NCBI GenBank assembly: GCA_019239785.1
Contig: JAFAZM010000110.1
Coordinates: 1-12,011 of the forward strand
Source: Sphingomonadaceae bacterium
Lineage (GTDB): Bacteria; Pseudomonadota; Alphaproteobacteria; Sphingomonadales; Sphingomonadaceae
Direction of reading: 5' to 3'
DNA: 12,011 nucleotides
Part shown: positions 1 through 5,757 of the stretch, one piece after another
How the letters are laid out: each line of letters begins with the position of its first letter
Numbering within the stretch: the stretch's first letter is position 1
Translations under genes and position numbers: made by a program
The notes under the pieces: model-generated
Databases searched by the model: none
What the model was told of the DNA's origin: nothing
The model's input: the letters and a program-made list of their open reading frames with translations, nothing else

Positions 1-953
1 TCGAGCGTCATCCGCACCTTGGACTCGACGAGCGGCGTATAGACATTGTGCCCGAGCCGCTCGCGGATTCCGACGAAGGCCATCAGGGTCGGCACCAAAG
101 TGGTGCCGTGCTGGCGCATCAGCTGGATCGTGGCGGGGCTGACGAAGGTGCCGTGCTCGATCGAATCCACCCCGGCGCGGACCGCGGCGGCGATGCCCTC
201 GTCGCTATGGGCGTGGGCGGCGGCCTTGAGGCCGAGCGAATGGGCGGTCTCGACGATCGCGCGCATCTCCGCATCGGTGAAGGCCTGGCCGAGGCCGCGG
301 TCGCCCTGGCTGAGCACGCCGCCGGTTGCCATGAACTTGATCACGTCGGCGCCCTGCCGGGCCAGCATGCGCACGTGCGCGGCGCATTCGTCCGGGCCGG
401 TGCAGGTATTGTGGCCGTCGAGCGCGGCGATCACCTCGGGCCGGAAGCCGGCGACGTCGGCATGGCCGCCGATCGTCGAGAGCGGCGTGCCGGAGACGAG
501 CATACGCGGCCCCGGGACGAGCCCTTCGTCGATCGCGCGGCGGAGCGAGAAGCCGGTCGTGCCCGGCGAGCCCAGGTCGCGCACCGTGGTGAAGCCCGCG
601 CGCAACGTGGTGAGCGCGTTGCGCGCGCCGACCAGCGCCATATAATCGTTGGTGTCGACGGCCTCGCGCCAGAAGGCGGCGCCCGGCACGCTCATGAAAT
701 GGACGTGGGCGTCGATCAGGCCGGGCAGGACGGTGCGGCCGGAGAGGTCGATCACCCGCGCGCCCGCTGGGCCAGCGTCGGTGCCCGCGGTCACGCTCTG
801 GATGCGGCCGTCGACGATGACGATCGTCGAGGCTCCCTGCGCGGGGCGGCCGGCGTCGACGATCAGCCGTCCGGCATGGACGACGACGGTTTCCGCCGCC
901 GCGGGAACGCCGGCGAAGAGCAGCAGGAAGAGGACGAGAAAGCGCTTCAGCAT
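1..953 (-). CDS. Exported metal-dependent amidohydrolase (imidazolonepropionase-like, COG1228 type), 3' end missing
   Basis: The start is at 953 and 317 codons are visible before the left edge, so the C-terminus is missing. Residues 1-20 form a signal peptide (MLKRF, a leucine-rich core, then VPAAAE), which points to periplasmic export. The N-terminal beta-sandwich leads to the HxH metal motif (LIDAHVHF, residues 79-86). Further metal-site residues are the likely carboxylated lysine K206 in VIKFMATGG, a histidine in AAHAHS (245-250) and H267 in SIEHGTF. The last usual ligand, an Asp in a GTD-type motif, would lie beyond the edge. Known relatives include dipeptidases and carboxypeptidases acting on Xaa-Pro or Xaa-Arg, so a role in peptide hydrolysis is inferred; the substrate cannot be read. 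Only a weak ribosome site is seen upstream. The gene is separated from its neighbour by a terminator, so it probably has its own promoter. Confidence 0.88.
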   Translation of the reverse strand, partial: MLKRFLVLFLLLFAGVPAAAETVVVHAGRLIVDAGRPAQGASTIVIVDGRIQSVTAGTDAGPAGARVIDLSGRTVLPGLIDAHVHFMSVPGAAFWREAVDTNDYMALVGARNALTTLRAGFTTVRDLGSPGTTGFSLRRAIDEGLVPGPRMLVSGTPLSTIGGHADVAGFRPEVIAALDGHNTCTGPDECAAHVRMLARQGADVIKFMATGGVLSQGDRGLGQAFTDAEMRAIVETAHSLGLKAAAHAHSDEGIAAAVRAGVDSIEHGTFVSPATIQLMRQHGTTLVPTLMAFVGIRERLGHNVYTPLVESKVRMTL

Positions 954-1035
954 CGGTCGAATCCCGCTCGTTTGAGGCGCGCTTCCATGCGCCAGCGGGC
1001 GGGTTGCTGACAAGCCCGGGCTGATAGGGTTGGAA

Positions 1036-1180
1036 AACTCCTCCCCTAAAGGGGGAGGGGGACCGCCGCCGAAGGCGGTGGTGGAGGGGTATCAGCGACC
1101 GAAGCAAATTCTCTGACACCGATACCCCACCACCACGCCGCTACGCGGCGCGGTCCCCCTCCCCTTGCAGGGGAGGAATT
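1036..1180. repeat. REPIN-like pair of inverted palindromic repeats
   Basis: Two copies of one element of about 58-60 bp face each other: 1036-1093 and 1121-1180, with a 27-bp spacer. The reverse complement of the right arm matches the left arm along its length with scattered changes and small indels. Each arm starts at its outer end with CTCCCCT and a G-rich run, then has an inner hairpin (ACCGCC/GGCGGT in the left arm, CGCCGC/GCGGCG in the right), and ends in GGGGTATC at the inner end. This is the layout of REP doublets in proteobacteria. It lies in the 302-bp gap between the amidohydrolase and the RcnB-like gene. The rest of the gap holds a terminator and no credible gene. Confidence 0.8.
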
Positions 1181-1199
1181 TCCTGGCGGCCGAATGCGG

Positions 1200-1228
1200 A
1201 AAAACCCGGAGCGCTTTCGCGCTCCGGG
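1200..1228 (-). terminator. Rho-independent terminator of the RcnB-like gene
   Basis: A perfect 10-bp stem (CCCGGAGCGC at 1205-1214 with GCGCTCCGGG at 1219-1228) encloses a TTTC loop. Read on the minus strand, the stem is followed at once by five T residues (1204-1200). It lies 27 bp past the stop of the RcnB-like gene, in the correct orientation. Confidence 0.88.
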
Positions 1229-1255
1229 CTCTCCTTCCCCTCGCTTGGAACCGAC

Positions 1256-2200
1256 TTACCAGAAGAAGTCGTAGATCACGTCGATGACTTCGCCGGTATA
1301 GACGTCGACGAGCAGGACGTCGTCGTAATAGCGGACCCACTGGGTCCCCGGCAGCGCCGGCGGCAGGCGATATTCCCATGGATCGCCGATCCAGTAGCGC
1401 TGGTCGTAGAAGAACGGATCCAACAGCGCGCCGATCGAGAAGCGGCTGTAGCTGTAGCCGCGATAGGGCGAATAATAGGGCCCGATGTGGAAGATGTCCC
1501 GGTTGCTGTAGCGGTAGCGCTGCCAGTCGTAGCGATTGTCGTTGCGCCAGTTGCGGTTCCAGTTGCCGCGGCGGTTGTCGCCCCGGTCGCCGCGCCAGTC
1601 GCCGCGATTGTTGTTGCGCCAGTCGCCGCGATCGTTGTTCCGGTAATCGTTGTTCCGGTAGTCGCGGCCGCCATTGCCGTAGCGCTGCTGGTTGCGCCGC
1701 TCGATCTCCTGGTAATGCTGCAGGCGCGGATCGTTGGGATTGCCCTGCCAGGCCTGCGGGTAGACGCTCTGCTGGTTGGTGCGGTCGCGGCCGCGCCAGT
1801 TGTTGCCGTCATTGCGGCCCTGCCAATTGCCTTGGGCGCCCGCGTCGCCGCGGCCCTGCCAGTTCGCGCGGCCGCCGGCATCGCCGCCACGGCCCTGCCA
1901 GTTGGCGCGGCCACCATTGTCGCCGCCACGGCCCTGCCAGTTGCCGCGGCCGCCGTCATTCTGGCGGACATAGGCCTGCGGCGCCTGTTGGGCCTGCACC
2001 TGCTGCTGCGGCGCCTGCTGGGCTTGCTGTGCCTGCCGCGCCTGCCGCTCCTGGCGCCACTGCTGGACCTGCTCCGAACGGGCCTCGCCGCGGTCGCTGC
2101 CGCGCTCGCCTTGGCCGCCGTCGCGCCAATGTTGTGCCTGGGCCGCGGCCGGCACCATCGCCGCCCCAGCCAAGATCAATCCGATCAATGCCTTACGCAT
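1256..2200 (-). CDS. Secreted RcnB-domain protein with low-complexity N/G/R-rich repeats
   Basis: The protein has 314 residues. The start at 2200 is chosen over upstream in-frame codons because an AAGGAG ribosome site sits 7 bases before it and a signal peptide follows (MRKALIGLILAGAAMVPAAAQAQ, cut near residue 22). Residues 40-78 are Q/A/R-rich. Residues 87-136 repeat NWQGRG units, and residues 179-222 repeat YRNND and DWRGD units. The C-terminal part from about 225 looks like the RcnB domain: aromatic-rich, then WEYRLPPALPGTQWVRYYDD, DVYTGEVIDVIYDFFW. E. coli RcnB is a periplasmic protein of about 110 residues tied to nickel and cobalt homeostasis. This protein is almost three times longer because of the middle region. 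It is probably periplasmic or envelope-associated; a metal role is only suggested by the domain. A strong terminator follows, so it is likely transcribed alone. Confidence 0.87.
   Translation of the reverse strand: MRKALIGLILAGAAMVPAAAQAQHWRDGGQGERGSDRGEARSEQVQQWRQERQARQAQQAQQAPQQQVQAQQAPQAYVRQNDGGRGNWQGRGGDNGGRANWQGRGGDAGGRANWQGRGDAGAQGNWQGRNDGNNWRGRDRTNQQSVYPQAWQGNPNDPRLQHYQEIERRNQQRYGNGGRDYRNNDYRNNDRGDWRNNNRGDWRGDRGDNRRGNWNRNWRNDNRYDWQRYRYSNRDIFHIGPYYSPYRGYSYSRFSIGALLDPFFYDQRYWIGDPWEYRLPPALPGTQWVRYYDDVLLVDVYTGEVIDVIYDFFW
1535..1666 (-). repeat. Degenerate coding repeats YRNND/DWRGD in the RcnB-like gene
   Basis: Codons for residues 179-222 repeat short units rich in Asp, Arg, Asn and Trp (DYRNNDYRNND, then RGDWRNNNRGDWRGDRGD). 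At the DNA level the plus strand shows recurring blocks such as GTTGTTCCGGTA and CAGTCGCCGCG. Such blocks can expand or contract by slippage. Confidence 0.7.
1793..1942 (-). repeat. Tandem coding repeats NWQGRG in the RcnB-like gene
   Basis: Codons for residues 87-136 contain four NWQGR units, a fifth degenerate NWRGR, spaced 8 to 13 residues apart by Gly/Asp/Ala-rich linkers. On the plus strand the block CGGCCCTGCCAGTT recurs. Unit length is close to 39 bp in the best conserved copies. Confidence 0.75.
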
Positions 2201-2207
2201 CGCTTCA

Positions 2208-2213
2208 CTCCTT
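2208..2213 (-). promoter_or_regulatory. Ribosome binding site of the RcnB-like gene
   Basis: CTCCTT on the plus strand reads AAGGAG on the coding strand, 7 bases before the ATG at 2200. It decides the start: the open frame itself begins about 20 codons further upstream without a signal peptide. Confidence 0.85.
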
Positions 2214-2310
2214 ATGGTTCTTGCGACGCGTGCCGCCGCCCGATGGACGACATGTGCCATTTAGCGGATGAGCGGATGCTGAACCGAGCGGTAAGGAAGG
2301 TGACAGAAAT

Positions 2311-2335
2311 GGGGTTGGGGACTGGGGTTTCCGGG
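2311..2335 (+). other. Putative G-quadruplex motif between the iron-sulfur gene and the RcnB-like gene
   Basis: Four G-runs (GGGG, GGGG, GGGG, GGG) are separated by loops TT, ACT and TTTCC, which fits the standard quadruplex pattern on the plus strand. GGGGTTGGG at 2311-2319 can also pair with CCCAACCCC at 2374-2382, so a long-range hairpin is an alternative. It lies just past the stop of the minus-strand iron-sulfur gene and may help end its transcription. The rest of the 181-bp gap (2201-2381) holds the upstream region of the RcnB-like gene and no gene. Confidence 0.5.
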
Positions 2336-2381
2336 TTGCCGCCGTCGATTGCTCTCATCCCCAATCCCGAACGCCCAACCC

Positions 2382-2945
2382 CTAATCCCTCCGCCGCGGC
2401 GGCGCCGGCGGCGGAGGCCGCAGCGCGGGCACGGTGCGCGCCGCCTCGTCGGGACTCACCCCCGGCGGGGGCGCGGCGCCGACCTGCTCCTGGCCGTTCT
2501 TGATCCGGATCGCGCGGCGGACCGCCTCGCGCAGCCGCGGATAGATGCCGCAGCGGCAGAGATTCGGAATGGCGGCGTGGATCTGCTCGTCGGTGAGGCT
2601 GTCGTTGCGATCGACCAGGGCGGCGGCGGCCATGATCATGCCGGGAATGCAATAGCCGCATTGCGGCACCATGTTGGCGGCGAAGGCCTGCTGGACCGGA
2701 TGCGAGCGGTCGCGGGAGAGGCCTTCGATGGTGACGACGAAGCTGCCCTCGATCTGCCCGATCGGGACACGGCAGGAGCGCACCGCATTGCCGTCGACAT
2801 GGACCATGCAGGCGCCGCAATGGCCGGTGCCGCAACCATATTTGGTGCCGGTGAGGTTGGAGGCGTCCCTGAGCGCCCAGAGCAAAGGCGTCGCCGGGTC
2901 CATCCGATAGTGGACGGGCTGGCCGTTCACGGTAAAGCTGGTCAT
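2382..2945 (-). CDS. iorA: [2Fe-2S] small subunit of a molybdenum hydroxylase (isoquinoline 1-oxidoreductase alpha-like)
   Basis: The protein has 187 residues, slightly over the usual 150-165 for this subunit. The N-terminal plant-ferredoxin-type fold carries Cys38, Cys43, Cys46 and Cys58 (KYGCGTGHCGACMV ... RSC). The C-terminal helical domain carries Cys96, Cys99, Cys130 and Cys132 (QCGYCIPGM ... NLCRCGIYPRLREA). This gives the two [2Fe-2S] clusters that move electrons from the molybdenum site in xanthine dehydrogenase family enzymes. The MTSFTVNG start fits the family. Residues 157-187 form a proline-rich tail (APPPG, RPPPPAPPRRRD). No molybdopterin-binding large subunit is found on either side, so the partner must be encoded elsewhere. 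The gene diverges from the isomerase gene at 2974 with only 28 bp between them. The subunit type is clear; the isoquinoline name is only a nearest-family label. Confidence 0.9.
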   Translation of the reverse strand: MTSFTVNGQPVHYRMDPATPLLWALRDASNLTGTKYGCGTGHCGACMVHVDGNAVRSCRVPIGQIEGSFVVTIEGLSRDRSHPVQQAFAANMVPQCGYCIPGMIMAAAALVDRNDSLTDEQIHAAIPNLCRCGIYPRLREAVRRAIRIKNGQEQVGAAPPPGVSPDEAARTVPALRPPPPAPPRRRD

Positions 2946-2973
2946 CGCGCCATTTAGGCGGGGAAAGGGAGCG

Positions 2974-3789
2974 ATGGAAAGCGAGAGGATCGCGGTCCGG
3001 ATCGAGGACCATGTCGCCCATGTCGAGCTGGCGCGGCCCGACAAGTTCAATGCGATGGACAAGGCGATGTTCGCCGCGATCGGCGACACCTTCCGGACGC
3101 TCGGCCGCGACGGTGCGGTGCGCGCGATCCTGCTGTCGGGACGGGGCAGGCACTTCAGCGCGGGGCTCGACCTCGATTATGCCTCGCGGCAATTCGCCCC
3201 GAATCCCGATCCGGCCCGCGCGGCCGAGGCGCGGCTCCGCCACATCGAATGGCTGCAGGATTGCTTCAGCGCGCTCGAGGCGGCGCGCGCCCCGGTGGTC
3301 GCCGCGATCCACGGCGGCTGCATCGGGGCCGGGGTCGATCTCGCCGCCGCCTGCGACCTGCGCGTCACCGGCGCCGACGCCTTCTTCCAGGTCGCGGAGG
3401 TCGACGTCGCCATCACCGCCGATCTCGGGACGCTGCAGCGGCTCGGCTATCTGCTCCCGCAGGGCGTGCTCCGCGAGCTCGCTTTCACCGGCCGGCGGAT
3501 GGGCGCGGAGGAGGCGGCCCGATACGGCCTCGTCAACCGCGTCGCGGCGGACCGCGACGGCGCCATCGCGGCCGGACTTGAGCTCGCCCGCACGATCGCA
3601 GCCAAGTCCCCGCTCGCGGTGACGGGGGCGAAGAAGAATCTGAACCACAGCCGCGGCCGCCCGGTCGAGGCGGGGCTGCGCGACGTGGCGCTTTGGAACG
3701 CGGCGACGCTGGTCAGCGCGGATCTGACGGAGGCGATCGGCGCGCGGCTGCGGAAGAGAGAGCCGCGCTTCGGGCCACTGGACGATTGA
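2974..3789 (+). CDS. Delta(3,5)-delta(2,4)-dienoyl-CoA isomerase, crotonase family
   Basis: The 271-residue protein has the crotonase fold. The oxyanion-hole segments are HFSAGLDLDY (60-69) and HGGCIGAGVDLAAACD (113-128). The segment FFQVAEVDVAITADLGTLQR (137-156) closely resembles the ECH1 dienoyl-CoA isomerase. The three acids known as catalytic in rat ECH1 (Asp176, Glu196, Asp204) align with Asp122, Glu142 and Asp150 at identical spacing. The following ELAFTGRRM and WN segments also match. It is therefore expected to move double bonds of 3,5-dienoyl-CoA to 2,4-dienoyl-CoA during beta-oxidation of unsaturated fatty acids with odd-numbered double bonds. A purine-rich ribosome site (GGGAAAGGGAG) precedes the ATG. 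No other beta-oxidation gene is adjacent, and the gene looks monocistronic, with a repeat pair just downstream. It could still be annotated only as enoyl-CoA hydratase/isomerase. Confidence 0.92.
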   Translation: MESERIAVRIEDHVAHVELARPDKFNAMDKAMFAAIGDTFRTLGRDGAVRAILLSGRGRHFSAGLDLDYASRQFAPNPDPARAAEARLRHIEWLQDCFSALEAARAPVVAAIHGGCIGAGVDLAAACDLRVTGADAFFQVAEVDVAITADLGTLQRLGYLLPQGVLRELAFTGRRMGAEEAARYGLVNRVAADRDGAIAAGLELARTIAAKSPLAVTGAKKNLNHSRGRPVEAGLRDVALWNAATLVSADLTEAIGARLRKREPRFGPLDD

Positions 3790-3808
3790 GCTAGGAAGGG
3801 CAGTTACA

Positions 3809-3947
3809 AAAAGAAGAAGACCCTCATCCCAACCTTCTCCCGCGAGCGGGAGAAGGAGCGCGCCGGCGCTTCCCGTTTTAACCCGCTCCCTCTTCTTACC
3901 CTCTCCCGCTCGCGAGAGAGGGCAGGGTGAGGGTCTTCTTCTTCTTT
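3809..3947. repeat. Second REPIN-like inverted repeat pair, of a different family
   Basis: The left arm (about 3809-3857) and the right arm (about 3900-3947) are inverted copies. Their outer ends are AAGAAGAAGACCCTCA and its complement. Each arm holds its own hairpin: CCTTCTCCCG/CGGGAGAAGG around 3833-3856, and CTCTCCCGCTCGCGAGAGAG at 3901-3920. The core (ACCCTCATCCC, then CTCCCGCGAGCGGGAG) resembles dispersed repeats common in proteobacterial gaps. It lies in the 227-bp gap between the isomerase and the MgtE-like gene and could act as a transcript end for the isomerase. It shares no core with the pair at 1036-1180. Confidence 0.75.
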
Positions 3948-4016
3948 TCTCCTTCCGCCAGCGCTCCCGGATTTGCCGGCTTGCCGCCGCGCGGCGCTTG
4001 GGCCAGTCTTCCCGCC

Positions 4017-5027
4017 ATGACAGACCAGCCCGCCCATATCGCCCGCTCCGATGAAGATCCGCAGATCGTCGCCGACCTGATGTCTCCCGCTCTGGCGGTG
4101 TTCGGGCCCCAGACGACCGTCGCCGAGGCGACCGAGGCGCTGCGCGAGCTGACCCGCGCAGCGACCGTCACTTATTGCTACGTGATCGACGAGGCCGGGA
4201 AGCTGATCGGCGTGGTGGTGATGCGCGACATGCTGCTGGCGACGCCGGACACCAGGCTCGATGCGATCATGCTGAAGGACCCCTTCTCCTTCCCGCAGGA
4301 TTGCAAGCTCGAGGACGCGCTGAAGACCGCGGCCGCCAAGCACTTCCCGGTCTATCCGATCGCCGACGGCGAAGGACGGCTGGTCGGGCTGGTCCGCGGC
4401 GAGGAATTGTTCCGCAACCAGGCGATCGAGATCAGCGCCCAGTCGGGCAAGATGGTCGGCGTCGACAAGGAAGAGAGGCTGGCCACGCCGCTGCCGCGCT
4501 CGCTGCGCCTCCGCCATCCCTGGCTGCAGATCAACCTGGTCACTGCCTTCGTCGCCGCCGGCGTGGTCGGCACGTTCGAGGACACGCTCTCGCAGCTCGT
4601 CATCCTCGCCGTCTTCCTCCCCGTGATGGCGGGGCAGGCGGGCAATACGGGTTGCCAGGCGCTCGCGGTGACCTTGCGCGGCATGACCCTCGGCGAGCTG
4701 AGTCCGGGCAAGGCCACCGGCCTGGTGTTCAAGGAAGCCGGGCTCGGCTTCTTCAACGGCTTCCTGGTGGGGATCACCGCCGGCCTCGGCATGTTCGTCT
4801 ATGCGACGCTTCAGCACAGCGATCATCCCTACAAGCTCGGTTTCGTGGTGATGATCGCGATGACGATCAGCTGCATCGCGGCCGGTATCGCCGGGGCGGT
4901 GATCCCCCTGACCCTGAAGAAGCTCGGCGCCGATCCCGCCACCGCCTCGAGCATCTTCCTCACCACCGCCACAGACGTCGCCTCGATGGGCATCTTCCTG
5001 ACCCTGGCGACTTTGCTGCTGTTCTGA
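4017..5027 (+). CDS. mgtE: MgtE-type magnesium transporter lacking the N-terminal domain
   Basis: The 336-residue protein has two CBS domains (about 16-76 and 83-140) followed by an MgtE membrane domain (about 168-336) with five predicted helices. The start of helix 1 (HPWLQINLVTAFVAAGVVG), the GQAGNTGCQ segment (206-214) and the TTATDV segment (316-321) fit the family. Asp320 appears to match the pore Asp432 of Thermus MgtE. Typical MgtE proteins have about 450 residues with an alpha-helical N-domain before the CBS pair; that domain is absent here. CBS domains in this family sense intracellular Mg2+ and gate the channel. The ATG at 4017 is used because the longer GTG frame starting at 3927 begins inside the palindromic repeat and gives an atypical N-terminus. 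The ribosome site is weak. Mg2+ uptake is expected; Co2+ transport is possible in the family. Confidence 0.88.
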   Translation: MTDQPAHIARSDEDPQIVADLMSPALAVFGPQTTVAEATEALRELTRAATVTYCYVIDEAGKLIGVVVMRDMLLATPDTRLDAIMLKDPFSFPQDCKLEDALKTAAAKHFPVYPIADGEGRLVGLVRGEELFRNQAIEISAQSGKMVGVDKEERLATPLPRSLRLRHPWLQINLVTAFVAAGVVGTFEDTLSQLVILAVFLPVMAGQAGNTGCQALAVTLRGMTLGELSPGKATGLVFKEAGLGFFNGFLVGITAGLGMFVYATLQHSDHPYKLGFVVMIAMTISCIAAGIAGAVIPLTLKKLGADPATASSIFLTTATDVASMGIFLTLATLLLF

Positions 5028-5048
5028 CGACGTAACCCGCTCGAATTT

Positions 5049-5075
5049 CTCCCCTCCCCGGAGGGGAGGGCTTTT
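5049..5075 (+). terminator. Hairpin terminator between the convergent mgtE-like and tetR genes
   Basis: A 9-bp stem (CTCCCCTCC at 5049-5057 with GGAGGGGAG at 5060-5068, two-base loop) is followed on the plus strand by GGCTTTT. It lies 21 bp after the MgtE-like stop and 8 bp before the TetR stop codon, so it may serve both strands. The T-run is short, so it is moderately supported. Confidence 0.6.
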
Positions 5076-5083
5076 AGGTAAGT

Positions 5084-5629
5084 TCAGCTCGGCCGTTGAA
5101 GCGCTGCCCTCATCGCGCGTCCGCAGGTGCAGATCGCCGCCGCGAGCATCTCGGATGTCGCCGGCGCTTCCGCGGTGATCCAGCCGCGAATCGGGGCGAG
5201 CGCCGCTTCGGCGAGCTGCATCGCGGCGAGGCGCAGCGGCAAAGCGAGCGCAGCCTCGTCCGGCCGCAGCCTTTCCTCGACCAGGTCGGCGAGCATCCGC
5301 GCCGCTTTCTCGCCGGTGCGGTCGGACAGGCTCCCTCGCGCCTGCTGCCGATAGTCCCAGAAATGGGCGAGCAGGCCGGTGAGTCGCGTCTCCTCGCCCA
5401 GGCCGGCGGCGGCATCGGCGAGGATCGCGAAGGGCCGCGCCAGCGCCGCCATGTGGATCTCGTCGGCGCTGCCATAATGTTCGTAGAAGGTGGAGCGGCC
5501 GACATTGGCTTCGGCGACGATGTCGGCGACGCGGATCTTCCTCTTGGCGCGGCCGAGCACGAGCTGGTCGAAGGCGTGGATCAAGGCGGTCCGGGTCCGC
5601 ACCGTCCGTCTGTCCTCGCCCTGCGCCAT
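5084..5629 (-). CDS. TetR/AcrR family transcriptional regulator
   Basis: The 181-residue protein fits TetR length. The N-terminal helix-turn-helix spans about 12-58: RTRTALIHAFDQLVLGRAKR, then VADIVAEANVGRSTFYEHYG (34-53), a near-consensus recognition helix. The remainder is a variable ligand-binding and dimer domain with alanine- and leucine-rich helices. The ATG at 5629 is preferred over the TTG at 5650 because an AAAGGGG ribosome site lies just before it. The gene diverges from the membrane protein at 5758 with a 128-bp gap holding a perfect palindrome, the classic layout for a repressor controlling itself and its neighbour. The ligand is unknown. Confidence 0.92.
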   Translation of the reverse strand: MAQGEDRRTVRTRTALIHAFDQLVLGRAKRKIRVADIVAEANVGRSTFYEHYGSADEIHMAALARPFAILADAAAGLGEETRLTGLLAHFWDYRQQARGSLSDRTGEKAARMLADLVEERLRPDEAALALPLRLAAMQLAEAALAPIRGWITAEAPATSEMLAAAICTCGRAMRAALQRPS

Positions 5630-5660
5630 GCCGGCCCCTTTCCCGGACAAAATCGACTGT

Positions 5661-5678
5661 TCGTCCGCTAGCGGACGA
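5661..5678. promoter_or_regulatory. Perfect 18-bp palindrome, probable TetR operator
   Basis: TCGTCCGCTAGCGGACGA is its own reverse complement. It starts 32 bp upstream of the TetR start and ends 79 bp before the membrane-protein start. Size, symmetry and place fit a TetR-family operator. The promoters themselves are not clear: no good -35/-10 pair is seen in the rest of the gap. Confidence 0.75.
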
Positions 5679-5757
5679 GCGGGCCGGCCTTGTCGGTTCC
5701 GCCCGTGCCGCCCAGCCTACATCCCTCTTCGCGAAGGGCAAAGCGCGGGAGGATTTC

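Noticed and set aside
1487..2503. Long plus-strand frame giving a hydrophobic valine/alanine-rich repeat peptide
   Set aside because: It is the antisense frame of the RcnB-like repeats. The minus-strand reading has a ribosome site, signal peptide, known domain and terminator.
2212..3648. Minus-strand frame spanning the isomerase and iron-sulfur genes
   Set aside because: It is the antisense of the dienoyl-CoA isomerase fused with an out-of-frame reading of the iron-sulfur gene. No coherent domain.
3927..4016. N-terminal extension of the MgtE-like protein from a GTG start
   Set aside because: It starts within the palindromic repeat and encodes a phenylalanine run and a Pro/Ala/Gly-rich stretch not seen in the family.
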